DNA of 64,000 nucleotides, from contig JAHZHI010000024.1 in NCBI GenBank assembly GCA_019420345.1, positions 5,887-69,886 on the forward strand, given 5' to 3'. This DNA is from Peptococcaceae bacterium. Its GTDB lineage: Bacteria; Bacillota; Peptococcia; Peptococcales; Peptococcaceae. Below the pieces are notes generated by a model. The model ran no database searches. It was not told the origin of the DNA and worked only from the letters and a program-made list of their open reading frames with translations. A program made the translations under genes and the position numbers. This document shows positions 32,440-40,900 of this stretch, in pieces (position 1 is the stretch's first letter; every line of letters begins with the position of its first letter).

Positions 32440-32444
32440 TTGAC

Positions 32445-33572
32445 ATGAAAAAGAAACTCCTCAGTTTGTGTTTGATGGCTGCGCTTGTGCTCAGCCTTTT
32501 TCCAACGGCAAGCTTGGCAGCTGACGAAAACAGTCAGTCAACACCGCTGCCGTTTAATGATGTCAGTGTCAGCGATTGGTTTTATGATCCGGTGTGCTAT
32601 GCTTACCAGCAGGGATTGATGACAGGCACGGGTGATGCGGTGTTCTCGCCAAATATGGCCATGACCCGCGGTATGATCGTGAGCGTGCTTTATCGCCTGG
32701 AAGGCAGTCCAACCCTTTCGGACGGCAACCTGGGCTATCCTTACGAGGACGTGCATGGTGACGATTGGTATGCGATGCCGGTGTACTGGGCACGTGAAAA
32801 TGGCATCGTCAGCGGCTACAGCGATACCCAGTTCGGACCAAACGATCCGATCACCCGCGAGCAGATGGCCGCCATTCTCCACAACTACAGCGCCTACAAA
32901 GACCAGGATGTCAGCGCCCGTGCTGATTTGAGCAAATACAGCGACGCCGATCAGGTTTCCAGCTGGGCAGAAACGGTGCTGAGCTGGGCCAATGCGGAAG
33001 GGCTTATCAATGGCATGACAGAAACGACCATTGCACCACAGGGCTTGGCCACCCGTGCGCAGGTGGCAGCAATTTTCCAGCGCTATCTTGAAGGGAAACC
33101 GCCTGCGCCAGATACCAAAACGGTGACCCTGGCCATCGGCCGTCCTGATGCAATGAAACAGGTCAGCGTTGCTTTGGATGCCGACACCGAAGTGACACCG
33201 GATGTGCTTCTTGAAGCGCTTGCCAAAGAAACAGGCTGGAACCTCAGCGTGGCAGCACCTGTAACCATGGATGCTGACGGCAACGCCGTGGTCGCTCTGG
33301 CAGAAGATGGCAGCATTTATGGCAAGCCACCGGCCAATCAGAAAGACGACTACCATGTCTACGATGTGGATGATTGGATTTACACCGTGCTCAACAGCAT
33401 TGATGCAACCTTTAAAGCCAACGGCATCGCCGGTGTGCGTTTTACAGCGCCAGACGGCGGTGACATCAGCCTGACCAACGGCGATGTGCATTTCGCCTTG
33501 AAGAACGACTTTGTTTGGGATTATGATGCTGCTTATGCATTGAACCACGACGAAGCATCGACGGAAGCTTGA
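32445..33572 (+). CDS. SLH-domain secreted protein with C-terminal unknown domain
   Basis: 375 residues from the ATG at 32445, 9 bases after AAGGA. Signal peptide MKKKLLSLCLMAALVLSLFP...SLA. Three SLH domains cover about residues 35-220 (FNDVSVSDWFYDPV, MTRGMIVSVLYRL; YEDVHGDDWYAMPV, ITREQMAAILHNY; YSDADQVSSWAETV, ATRAQVAAIFQRY) and would bind wall polysaccharide. The C-terminal 145 residues (KTVTLAIGRPDAMKQV...DDWIYTVLNSIDATFKANGIAGVRFTAPDGGD) are a domain I do not recognise; a GerMN-like fold is only a guess. Ordinary envelope protein, possibly an S-layer accessory. Confidence 0.85.
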   Translation: MKKKLLSLCLMAALVLSLFPTASLAADENSQSTPLPFNDVSVSDWFYDPVCYAYQQGLMTGTGDAVFSPNMAMTRGMIVSVLYRLEGSPTLSDGNLGYPYEDVHGDDWYAMPVYWARENGIVSGYSDTQFGPNDPITREQMAAILHNYSAYKDQDVSARADLSKYSDADQVSSWAETVLSWANAEGLINGMTETTIAPQGLATRAQVAAIFQRYLEGKPPAPDTKTVTLAIGRPDAMKQVSVALDADTEVTPDVLLEALAKETGWNLSVAAPVTMDADGNAVVALAEDGSIYGKPPANQKDDYHVYDVDDWIYTVLNSIDATFKANGIAGVRFTAPDGGDISLTNGDVHFALKNDFVWDYDAAYALNHDEASTEA

Positions 33573-33585
33573 CCATGTATTTGAA

Positions 33586-33622
33586 AACCCGCAGTCTGAA
33601 TCAACAGGCTGCGGGTTTTTTT
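33586..33622 (+). terminator. Terminator of the SLH gene
   Basis: AACCCGCAG (33586-33594) pairs with CTGCGGGTT (33609-33617), then Ts. Confidence 0.8.
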
Positions 33623-33648
33623 ATGGGTATTTTTGCGAAAAATTACCA

Positions 33649-33667
33649 ACGCAACCATTGGTTGCGT
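33649..33667. promoter_or_regulatory. Perfect palindrome before the XRE regulator gene
   Basis: ACGCAACC (33649-33656) and GGTTGCGT (33660-33667) around ATT. It lies 30 bases before an extended -10 element (TGG-TAAAAT, 33697-33705), so it may be an operator, perhaps for the regulator itself. Confidence 0.45.
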
Positions 33668-33742
33668 CGGATTTGCTGGTGCTGGCAGGGCAAACATGGT
33701 AAAATCATCGCATAAAAATCAGCCGACAAGGAGGGATGCGCA

Positions 33743-34357
33743 ATGACGCTGGGAGAGAAAATGAAAGAGATGCGGCTGGCGCGTGGCCTGTCGCAGGAAA
33801 AATTGGCCGAGCAGCTCTATGTGACCCGTCAGGCTGTGGCGAAATGGGAGAAGGATCAGACCATGCCCTCGGCGGAAAATCTGCTGCTTTTTGCGGAGCT
33901 GTTCGACTGCTCGCTGGACGAACTCATGCGTGACAAATGTGCGCCGCCGGAGACGCCGAAGCGGCCGACCACGCAGCAGCTGAGTCTGACGCGCCTGGCG
34001 GTCATTATGCAGGCGTCCGCGCTCAGCGTGCTCATTCAGCCGATTGCCGACGGCTTCAGTCCGCGCGGTGAGACAGTGATCTTTCTGATCAAATGCGCCG
34101 CTGTTTTTTTGATGTCCATCTGGATGGTGAGCAATCTGCGCTTTGAAAAGAATCTGGCTCAGCGCCGCAAAAATGCACGCATCGAATGCCTCTATTGCTG
34201 CATCATGGCCGCCATCGCCATTCCTGCCTGGCGTGGACAGTGGGGATTTCTGGGCAGTCTTCTCCTTCTAGCAGTCGGCCTGGTGTATCTTCTCGTTGTC
34301 CAGCCACGTTACATGAATCGTCCCTTTGAAAAGAAAAAGAAGAAACAGCAGTCTTGA
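33743..34357 (+). CDS. XRE-type regulator with C-terminal membrane segments
   Basis: 204 residues, ATG after AAGGAGG. The first 60 residues are a Cro/CI helix-turn-helix (MKEMRLARGLSQEKLAEQLYVTRQAVAKWEKDQTMPSAENL). Three to four hydrophobic segments follow (ETVIFLIKCAAVFLMSIWMV; IECLYCCIMAAIAI; FLGSLLLLAVGLVYLLVV), and the end is a lysine run. Such membrane-bound XRE regulators are common in Firmicutes; the signal is unknown. The same architecture recurs at 62527. Confidence 0.85.
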   Translation: MTLGEKMKEMRLARGLSQEKLAEQLYVTRQAVAKWEKDQTMPSAENLLLFAELFDCSLDELMRDKCAPPETPKRPTTQQLSLTRLAVIMQASALSVLIQPIADGFSPRGETVIFLIKCAAVFLMSIWMVSNLRFEKNLAQRRKNARIECLYCCIMAAIAIPAWRGQWGFLGSLLLLAVGLVYLLVVQPRYMNRPFEKKKKKQQS

Positions 34358-34363
34358 TGCTCT

Positions 34364-34394
34364 GCGTCTGTCGTCGATGACAGACGCTTTTTTT
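34364..34394 (+). terminator. Terminator of the XRE gene
   Basis: GCGTCTGTC (34364-34372) pairs with GACAGACGC (34379-34387), then TTTTTTT. Confidence 0.85.
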
Positions 34395-34409
34395 GTGCCA
34401 CGTTACAGG

Positions 34410-34542
34410 GAAAACGTTCTGTGGTTCTGCATAAAATGACGAAAAACGTTCGCTATTTTCCTGATGATTGATGGAAAACGAACATATATACTTGAAAACG
34501 TCTGTGTCCTATGGTAGGATAAAGAAAACGAATGTTCGTTTT
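34410..34542 (+). promoter_or_regulatory. Promoter of the Y-polymerase genes with an array of GAAAACG motifs
   Basis: The promoter is TTGAAA (34492-34497), 17 bases, TAGGAT (34515-34520), with TGG before the -10 box. GAAAACG-type motifs start at 34410, 34441 (with one extra A), 34474, 34494 and 34524; most spacings are near whole helical turns (about 32, 32, 20 and 30 bases). The last one is half of a perfect 16-base inverted repeat AAAACGAA-TG-TTCGTTTT (34525-34542) at the likely transcription start. CGAAC and GTTC elements recall LexA boxes, but the canonical spacing is absent. Probably a damage-responsive operator array. Confidence 0.6.
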
Positions 34543-34561
34543 TTGGGAGGAGGGAAAATCT

Positions 34562-36052
34562 ATGGAACGCTGGTATGTGGCGATCGATTTGAAATCGTTT
34601 TATGCCTCGGTGGAATGTGTGGAACGAGAGCTGGACCCGTTGTCAACGCATTTGGTGGTGGCAGATGCGTCGCGCACGAACAAGACGATTTGCCTGGCGG
34701 TGACACCGAGTTTGAAGGCGTTGGGTGTCAGCGGACGTCCACGCTTGTTCGAGGTGATGCGTGATGTCGAACGGATCAACGCTTGGCGGAAGACCAAGGC
34801 AGGCGCTCCTTTGGAAGGTAAGTCGGTAGATGCGCGAGAGCTGGCAGCGCAGCCGCGGATGGCGCTGGACTATATTGTGGCGCCGCCGCGCATGGCGCTG
34901 TATATGCAGGTGAGTGCGCAGATTTACAGCATCTATCTGCGTTATATTGCACCACAGGATATTGTGGCCTATTCGGTGGATGAAGTGTTCATTGATGTGA
35001 CGCCGTATTTGCGTACTTATGGCATGGCACCGCAGGAACTGGCACGTTTTTTGATTCAGCAGGTGATGGCGGAAACGGGCATTACCGCGACAGCGGGGGT
35101 TGGTACGAACCTGTATTTGGCGAAGGTGGCCATGGATATTATGGCCAAACGGATGCCGCCAGATGAAAATGGGGTGCGGCTGGCGATGCTGAATGAGCAA
35201 GGGTATCGGCAGCCGCTGTGGGATCATCGCCCGATTACGGATTTTTGGCGCGTGGGGCGCGGCACGGCGAAGCGGTTGGAAAAAATGGGGCTTTATACGA
35301 TGGGAGATGTGGCGCTTTGTTCTGCCGGCAGCGACAGCGATTTTTACAATGAGGAGCGCTTGTATAAGACGTTTGGCATCAACGCGGAGCTGCTCATTGA
35401 TCATGCCTGGGGCTGGGAGCCGGTGACGCTGGAAGAAATCAAGACCTATCGTCCGCAAAACAACAGCCTCAGTTCCGGACAGGTGCTGCAGGAACCCTAC
35501 ACCGTCAAGAAAGCACGCCTGGTGACCTTGGAGATGGCGGAGGCGTTGGCGCTGGATTTGGTGCGCAAGCGCCTGGTTACGGATCAGCTGGTGCTGACGG
35601 TGGGCTATGATGTGGAGAATCTCAAGCCTGGGCATCATTATCAAGGCGAGATTCACATCGATCATTATGGGCGCCCTGTGCCGAAACACGCCCATGGCAG
35701 CATTGATCTTGATGGTGCAGGGCATACGGCGTCTTCGCGAGCCATTATCCAGGCGACGGCAGCGCTTTTTGATCGCGTGGTGGATGGGTCGCTGTTGGTG
35801 CGGCGCATCACCTTGGAAGCCTGCCATGTCTTACGGGAAGACGACGCCAGAGCGCAACAGCGGCAGCAGTCCTTATTCGACACCGTATCACCAGAAGAAG
35901 CGGCGGCACAAAAGCGTGAGCGTGCGATTCAGGAGACGGTTTTGGCGTTAAAGGCGCGCTTCGGGAAAAACGCTGTGCTGCGCGCCATGAGCCTGGAAGA
36001 CGGCGCCACTGCCCGATTGCGCAATGCTCAAATAGGAGGTCATAAAGCATGA
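34562..36052 (+). CDS. Y-family DNA polymerase (UvrX/DinB-like)
   Basis: 496 residues from the ATG at 34562, with GGGAGGAGGG 10 bases upstream; the longer frame would start in the operator. Motifs: catalytic DLKSFYASVEC near residue 9, SVDEVFIDVT with the second acidic pair, AGVGTNLYLAKVAMDIMAKR, then the helix-hairpin-helix part (FWRVGRGTAKRLEKMGLYTMGDVA) and the little-finger domain. Compared with DinB (about 350-400 residues) it is longer, like Bacillus UvrX/YqjW and ImuB-type enzymes. It copies damaged DNA with low fidelity. Its stop overlaps the start of the next gene. Confidence 0.9.
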   Translation: MERWYVAIDLKSFYASVECVERELDPLSTHLVVADASRTNKTICLAVTPSLKALGVSGRPRLFEVMRDVERINAWRKTKAGAPLEGKSVDARELAAQPRMALDYIVAPPRMALYMQVSAQIYSIYLRYIAPQDIVAYSVDEVFIDVTPYLRTYGMAPQELARFLIQQVMAETGITATAGVGTNLYLAKVAMDIMAKRMPPDENGVRLAMLNEQGYRQPLWDHRPITDFWRVGRGTAKRLEKMGLYTMGDVALCSAGSDSDFYNEERLYKTFGINAELLIDHAWGWEPVTLEEIKTYRPQNNSLSSGQVLQEPYTVKKARLVTLEMAEALALDLVRKRLVTDQLVLTVGYDVENLKPGHHYQGEIHIDHYGRPVPKHAHGSIDLDGAGHTASSRAIIQATAALFDRVVDGSLLVRRITLEACHVLREDDARAQQRQQSLFDTVSPEEAAAQKRERAIQETVLALKARFGKNAVLRAMSLEDGATARLRNAQIGGHKA

Positions 36053-36237
36053 ACCCAAAATACGAAGCCATTTTGCATCAGCCGCATCATGTGTCCAAGC
36101 GCCATCCGCCCATGGCGCGTGCTCAGCGGGCGGCGCAGTTTGCTGCTTTTTCGGCGCTCAGCGGTTATGACGAGCGCATCCGTGCGTTGGAACAGGAAGC
36201 GGCCAATGGTGAGGCACCAGAGCTGCCCTATCAATAA
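36049..36237 (+). CDS. YolD-like small protein coupled to the Y-polymerase
   Basis: 62 residues, ATG overlapping the polymerase stop (ATGA), with AGGAGG 9 bases upstream. The segment RAQRAAQFAAFSALSGYDERIRALEQEA matches the pattern of YolD-like proteins that accompany UvrX-type polymerases in Firmicutes (RAAQFAPFAAL-GY). Role not known; it probably regulates or assists the polymerase. Confidence 0.75.
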   Translation: MNPKYEAILHQPHHVSKRHPPMARAQRAAQFAAFSALSGYDERIRALEQEAANGEAPELPYQ

Positions 36238-36243
36238 AATAAA

Positions 36244-36293
36244 AAAACAGTCTGCAGCTGCGACGAAGAGGTCGCGGCTGCAGACTGTTTTTG
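36244..36293. terminator. Bidirectional terminator between convergent genes
   Basis: ACAGTCTGCAGC-GCGAC (from 36247) pairs with GTCGC-GCTGCAGACTGT (from 36271) in a long stem flanked by A-rich and T-rich runs, so it serves both strands. Confidence 0.85.
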
Positions 36294-36294
36294 C

Positions 36295-36861
36295 TTATTG
36301 GTGGTTGTCTTTATTGAGCACATCTTCCATATAAACGGTGCCGTCTTCAAGGTGTTTCCAGTACACCTTGCCGCCATCAATGAGCATGTAGCTTTTTGGG
36401 CTGTTTTGCTTAGGCAGGGTGGTGGAGCCTGGATTCATATAGCGGTGGGTTGGGAAGGTGTCATTGGCAGGCACGTGGGTGTGCCCGTGAAGCAGAATGG
36501 TGCGCGGTGTGGCGATCGGCGGCAGATGGGTGTTGTTGTAGCGATGGCCGTGGGTGACGAAGATGGGCGCGTTGTCGAGCCAAAGATAGGTGTAATCGGC
36601 CATGCATGGGAATTCCAGCATCATCTGATCCACTTCTGCTTCGCAGTTGCCGCGCACAGCGATGATGTGCTCTTTGTGTTCATTGAGCAGCGCAGCGACG
36701 ATTTTGGGATCGTATTCGCCAGGCAGATTGTTGCGAGGGCCGTGGTAGAGCAGGTCGCCGAGAAGAACGAGCATGTCGGCCTGTTCGGCGGCGAAGCGTT
36801 CGAGCAGCAGGCGCGTGCAGCTGCCGCTGCCGTGAAGATCGGAAGCAATGAGGTATTTCAT
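36295..36861 (-). CDS. yfcE: YfcE-like phosphodiesterase
   Basis: 188 residues. All metal motifs of the calcineurin-like family are present in order: MKYLIASDLHGS, LVLLGDLLYHG, VRGNCEAEV, FVTHGHRY, LHGHTHVP, ending NPGSTTLP. YfcE enzymes split phosphodiester bonds with Mn2+; the physiological substrate is unknown. The gene is the last of a three-gene minus-strand operon, 24 bases after the MFS gene. Confidence 0.9.
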   Translation of the reverse strand: MKYLIASDLHGSGSCTRLLLERFAAEQADMLVLLGDLLYHGPRNNLPGEYDPKIVAALLNEHKEHIIAVRGNCEAEVDQMMLEFPCMADYTYLWLDNAPIFVTHGHRYNNTHLPPIATPRTILLHGHTHVPANDTFPTHRYMNPGSTTLPKQNSPKSYMLIDGGKVYWKHLEDGTVYMEDVLNKDNHQ

Positions 36862-36885
36862 TGGTAAAGTCCTTTCTATAGGGGA

Positions 36886-38052
36886 TTAGTTGTTTGAAAG
36901 TTTATGTGGACGGAACTTGGCAACCAGCACGATGGCGATGACGATGAAAACCATCAGCATTAGGTACATGGCACGGAAACCGAGATGGTCGCTGAGGGTG
37001 CCGGCGAGCAGGGCGCCAAATCCAATGCCCAGGTCAAAACCGATGAAAAAGGTGCCATTGGCAGCGCCAAAACGGTCGATCGATGCATTCATGACAGAGA
37101 GGCTCTGCATGGTGGTTTGCGCGCCGCCAAAGCCGGAGCCGTAGAGAAAACCGCTGATTAAGAGCATCGGCAGGTCTTGTGCCAATCCCAAAAGAAGCAT
37201 GGCAATGAGCATGCAGACAAAGGATGGCAAGGTGGCAGCAACGATGCCGAAGCGGTCAATGACGCGGCCAATGCAGCCACGTACCAATAAGAGCCCGATG
37301 GCATAAATCGAAAAGAAATATCCGGTGTTGCCAAGGCCGAGCGTGGTGCCGTACAGCGGCACATAGGTGGTGACAGCGCTCATGGTCAGCGTGATGCAGC
37401 CCATGATGATGGCTGGGAGAATCGCGCTGTGTTCAATGATGGTGCGCTTTTCTTTTGGCATGTTTGATTTGACCGGCGTTGCATGCTGCAAGGTCTTTTC
37501 GAATGGGAAGAAAAAGCCCAGCAGCAAGGCACAGACCAGAAAGGCACTGCTGACATCGATCATGGTAGAAAAGCTGTATCGATCCATAAGGTCCACTGCC
37601 AGTGCTGGTGCTACAGCGAGCGCCAGGGACATTGACATGCCAAAAATGCCGATGCCGGTGCCAGTGATCTGGCGCGGAATGATGTCGGTGGCGATGGTTG
37701 ATGTGGATGTGGAGGCAAAGCTCCAATCAATGCCGTGGATGACACGCAGCACCAAAAGCAGGGCGATGGCAGAGGTGAACGAGTAGCAGAACACGAGAAT
37801 CGCCAAGAGGATCATGCTGATGAAAAAGACGCTGCGGCGCCCGAAATGGTCCAGCACATCACCGGCAATTGGGCGAATGAGCATGGAGCTGACGGTGAAA
37901 ATACTGATGCAGACGCCAGTCATCGTTTCGCTGATGCCAAGGTCTTGCAAATACAGCGGCAGCGAGGGGTTGATCATGTTGAAACTGAGAAAAATCAGGA
38001 AATTGATGCCCATGATCATAATAAATGGACGCGTCCAGAGTTTTTGTGTCAT
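36886..38052 (-). CDS. MFS transporter (copy 1 of two paralogues)
   Basis: 388 residues, about 12 membrane helices. Motif A is seen as GDVLDHFGRRSVFFIS, and the first helix has LSFNMINPSLPLYL. It is clearly related to the protein at 55383 (shared INPSLP-[LI]-Y, RPIAG-[DN]-[VI]-LD-[HR]-FGRR and F-ASTST pieces). Substrate unknown; an exporter of drugs or sugars is likely from the family. It overlaps the glucosaminidase gene by four bases (ATGA). Confidence 0.85.
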   Translation of the reverse strand: MTQKLWTRPFIMIMGINFLIFLSFNMINPSLPLYLQDLGISETMTGVCISIFTVSSMLIRPIAGDVLDHFGRRSVFFISMILLAILVFCYSFTSAIALLLVLRVIHGIDWSFASTSTSTIATDIIPRQITGTGIGIFGMSMSLALAVAPALAVDLMDRYSFSTMIDVSSAFLVCALLLGFFFPFEKTLQHATPVKSNMPKEKRTIIEHSAILPAIIMGCITLTMSAVTTYVPLYGTTLGLGNTGYFFSIYAIGLLLVRGCIGRVIDRFGIVAATLPSFVCMLIAMLLLGLAQDLPMLLISGFLYGSGFGGAQTTMQSLSVMNASIDRFGAANGTFFIGFDLGIGFGALLAGTLSDHLGFRAMYLMLMVFIVIAIVLVAKFRPHKLSNN

Positions 38053-38813
38053 GTGTTGTCGGCCTCCTCATCGGTGTCGGATGATGCGGTATTTTTTTCA
38101 CCAGGAATGCCCATTGGGTCAAAGCGGGTCAGATTGTATTCATTGATGACAGAAATGACCTTGCTGGCATAGTTTGGATCAGTGGCATAGCCACCATCCT
38201 GCAAGGCGCGGGCAGCCAGCGCCGGTGATTTGGCGCCAACGGCGTCGCTGTAGTTTTTGTTGCTTGTGATGAGATCGGCGTAATCTTCGAAGCAATCGGC
38301 AGGGCTGCTGTAAACGCAGAAATAGTCACGAATTGTCGTTGCTTCGCCATCGTAGTATTCTGTTGTAGACAGGCGCACGCTGCGATGGTGGCCGTGTGAT
38401 TTAATACCAAAGTAATTATTATAATCGAATGAGAGCTGCGACTCGCCAAAATTGCTTTCCAAGGCGGCCTGTGCCAGCATGACCGATGGATAGAGTCCGG
38501 TGTCGGAATAATCCTCAGCGATCGGGCCGAGCGCATCGAAGAAACTGCTTGGGTCGCCAACCTGATAGGTGACGGTGGTGTTTTTGGTTTCTTCCACATA
38601 GTCGGTGAGACCAATGAGATTGATGGCGCAGAGGGCCAAAAAAACTGCAATGCCGAACACGAAAGTATTCATGATGGTGTCAGCGGTCTGTCGTTTTCTT
38701 TTGGCTGGCGGGCGCCGTTTGCCGTGAGCAGGCTGGCGGCGTGCTGATGCAGTTTTTGCAGGCCTTTTGGCGGACGCGTGGTGCTTTTGCGTCTTTTTCT
38801 TGCGCGGGCTCAT
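38049..38813 (-). CDS. Membrane-anchored glucosaminidase (peptidoglycan hydrolase)
   Basis: 254 residues. A basic, lysine/arginine/histidine-rich cytoplasmic tail of 45 residues is followed by one membrane helix (NTFVFGIAVFLALCAINLIG) and an extracellular glucosaminidase domain (about residues 75-235). The catalytic glutamate is in AQAALESNFGES; YNNYFGIK and SPADCFEDYADLI also match the LytG/FlgJ type. It cleaves N-acetylglucosaminyl bonds in peptidoglycan. It is first in the operon with an MFS transporter and YfcE. Confidence 0.85.
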   Translation of the reverse strand: MSPRKKKTQKHHASAKRPAKTASARRQPAHGKRRPPAKRKRQTADTIMNTFVFGIAVFLALCAINLIGLTDYVEETKNTTVTYQVGDPSSFFDALGPIAEDYSDTGLYPSVMLAQAALESNFGESQLSFDYNNYFGIKSHGHHRSVRLSTTEYYDGEATTIRDYFCVYSSPADCFEDYADLITSNKNYSDAVGAKSPALAARALQDGGYATDPNYASKVISVINEYNLTRFDPMGIPGEKNTASSDTDEEADNT

Positions 38814-38847
38814 TCATTCACACTCCTTCTTTTCAAGACATCCATTT

Positions 38848-38876
38848 ATTATAACATGATAGGAAATAGAGCGCAA
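38848..38876 (-). promoter_or_regulatory. Promoter of the glucosaminidase operon
   Basis: On the minus strand TTGCGC (38876-38871) and TATAAT (38853-38848) with a 17-base spacer and TGT before the -10 box. Confidence 0.7.
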
Positions 38877-38904
38877 ATAACTTCTGATGCATCAGCAAGG
38901 CAAA

Positions 38905-38932
38905 CAAAAAACGCGGCGGATGATCCGCCGCG
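38905..38932 (-). terminator. Terminator of the small secreted protein gene
   Basis: CGCGGCGGA (38912-38920) pairs with TCCGCCGCG (38924-38932); on the minus strand a run of Ts follows. Confidence 0.8.
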
Positions 38933-38942
38933 CTGCGCGCGT

Positions 38943-39344
38943 TCAGGCATTTTCTGTGTTGTTATACGTCAATGTGCCGAAGACAAATGAGCCATCGTCA
39001 TAGTACGTGACATAAAGTTCCGAACCGTTTTTTTGTGCGTGGGAGGCCATGGTTTGAGCACGATAGACGGTCACAGTCTGCAATTCCTGGGGTGCATGGG
39101 TCGTGTCACAGGAGAGATCAGCATACTGTGGGTGTTCGGCGAAAAAGTCCTGAATCAGTTGAGCACGCCATTCAGGATCGTAGACGGCTCTTTCAGTGAG
39201 ATTGTCTGACAGATAAGTAGTCAATGCCTGGTTGCGTTCTGTCAGCAGCGATGCTGTCGCATCTTCGGTGGGAGAATCGGCGAATGCTTTGATCGGCACG
39301 ATCAAAAGACAAACGACCAATACCGTTGCTAGTATCCTTTTCAT
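38943..39344 (-). CDS. Small secreted protein of unknown function
   Basis: 133 residues from the ATG at 39344, which has AAAGGATGATT upstream. Signal peptide MKRILATVLVVCLLIVPIKAFA, then about 110 residues, acidic, with one cysteine. The mature part (LLTERNQALTTYLSDNLTERAVYDPEWRAQLIQDFFAEHPQY...) does not resemble a family I know. Stand-alone gene, terminated by the hairpin at 38905-38932. Surface or wall related by its signal peptide only. Confidence 0.7.
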   Translation of the reverse strand: MKRILATVLVVCLLIVPIKAFADSPTEDATASLLTERNQALTTYLSDNLTERAVYDPEWRAQLIQDFFAEHPQYADLSCDTTHAPQELQTVTVYRAQTMASHAQKNGSELYVTYYDDGSFVFGTLTYNNTENA

Positions 39345-39587
39345 AATACAATCATCCTTTCCCACTCTGGTTACTCGTTGACAATAACACTTGCCTGGCG
39401 CGCGTTCATCTCCCCCTGTCTTGTGATGACACCCTTATCATAGCAGAAAATAAGGGCGCGTCAATGCTTCTGGCCATGTTGCTTGCGAATGGACACAAGA
39501 CCCTGAGAAAAAGACACGGTGGAGACGTCTTTTCTGATAAAAAGGCGCATGGTGTTGTCGATTAGACACGTTGTTCATGCCATAGTA

Positions 39588-39596
39588 TGCTATAAT
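39588..39596 (+). promoter_or_regulatory. Extended -10 promoter of the AraC gene
   Basis: TGC followed by TATAAT (39591-39596), 37 bases before the ATG. Confidence 0.5.
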
Positions 39597-39632
39597 GAAA
39601 GCAATGTATTCACCATAGAAGAGAGGGGCATT

Positions 39633-40655
39633 ATGATGCATAACCATGAAGATCATATCATTGCCCAAATCCTGTCAACGGTGGCACCAGGCGATTTGGT
39701 GTTGACGCGCTATGAACAGCCGCAGGGGCCGACGCTGCCGAAGATGGTGTTTGCTCCGGCCCTTTCGCCAGAAGGCCGGGGCAGAATTGATTTTTATGCA
39801 GTCTTTCCTGGCGTACACGCAGCGCTGGGATGGTTTAAGTCTGACATGCTGCGTTACGCGTTGGCAGAGCCGGAAGAAGCGGTGGAGATCTTTTACTGTC
39901 ATCGCGGCATGATGCGCTGGCGCATGGATGATGGCGCGGAAATTGTGCTCGGCGCTGGTGAAATGATGGTGCAGACGATGCGCAATGGTGCTGCCGCCAC
40001 GGTGTTGTTTCCGACAGGCTGCGCCGAATTGTTTGCGCTTTCCATGGCGCCAAAGCAGATCACCCAGGAGATGCCGGACTTTTTGCGAAAGATCGGGTTT
40101 TCAGCAGAGGATTTCTATGATGAAGTGGCAGCACGGCCACGATTGGTGATGGCTGCGCATTCTTTGCGCACGAGCTTTTTTACGCCAATTTTTGGCACGC
40201 CGCCAGCACAGCTCCAGATTTATTTGGAATGGAAGGTGCAGGAAATTCTTTGGCAGACAGCGCGCTTTATGTCGGCGCCGATTTCGCTGCCGGCACATTA
40301 TACACACCATGTTGACATCGTGAGGGAAATTCATTCCTCTTTGGTCAGTGATTGGAGCAGACGCTTGACCATTCCTCAGCTTATCAAGGATCATCCTATT
40401 GATGCAACCACTTTTCAAGATGTGTTTAAAGCGCTTTATGGTGCGCCGGTGGGCAGTTACATGCGGCGTCGGCGGATGGAAGAGGCGTGTCTGCTTTTGC
40501 AGACCACCGATAAGACGGTGGAAGAAGTGGCTGGTCTATTAGGGTATCAGGCGCGCAGCAAATTCAGCCAAGCGTTCAAATCTGCCATTGGCGAATCGCC
40601 TGGCGATTATCGCAAGCGGCTGCATCAGGGTACACGGATTTTAGCGGAAGATTAA
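39633..40655 (+). CDS. AraC-family transcriptional regulator
   Basis: 340 residues from the ATG at 39633 (GAGAGGGGC upstream); the frame open from 39519 would cross the -10 box. A sensor-like N-terminal part of about 240 residues is followed by two helix-turn-helix motifs (LTIPQLIKDHPIDATTFQDVFKALYG; KTVEEVAGLLGYQARSKFSQAFKSAIGESPGDYRK), the AraC/XylS signature. It probably activates a nearby or distant gene in response to a ligand; no target is apparent. Confidence 0.88.
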   Translation: MMHNHEDHIIAQILSTVAPGDLVLTRYEQPQGPTLPKMVFAPALSPEGRGRIDFYAVFPGVHAALGWFKSDMLRYALAEPEEAVEIFYCHRGMMRWRMDDGAEIVLGAGEMMVQTMRNGAAATVLFPTGCAELFALSMAPKQITQEMPDFLRKIGFSAEDFYDEVAARPRLVMAAHSLRTSFFTPIFGTPPAQLQIYLEWKVQEILWQTARFMSAPISLPAHYTHHVDIVREIHSSLVSDWSRRLTIPQLIKDHPIDATTFQDVFKALYGAPVGSYMRRRRMEEACLLLQTTDKTVEEVAGLLGYQARSKFSQAFKSAIGESPGDYRKRLHQGTRILAED

Positions 40656-40676
40656 ACCGTATTGGGCGTTAATGGA

Positions 40677-40715
40677 AGACGTGCCGATGATTTGTGATCA
40701 TCGGCACGTCTTTTT
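40677..40715 (+). terminator. Terminator of the AraC gene
   Basis: AGACGTGCCGATGAT (40677-40691) pairs with ATCATCGGCACGTCT (40697-40711), then TTTT. Confidence 0.85.
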
Positions 40716-40900
40716 GTGATTTTTTGCTGCGAAGAGCATGGTTCAAAAATTCTCTTCGGGCTGTTGGTGACGCGATTTTCCTCTTGGATGAAATTCATGT
40801 CTGGTGTTTCATAATATGCATTGAATAAACCGTTTTTACATCATATAATAGAAAAAATAAAATGGATCTTTCGGTTAGGTGTCATAAGAAAGGATTCAAT

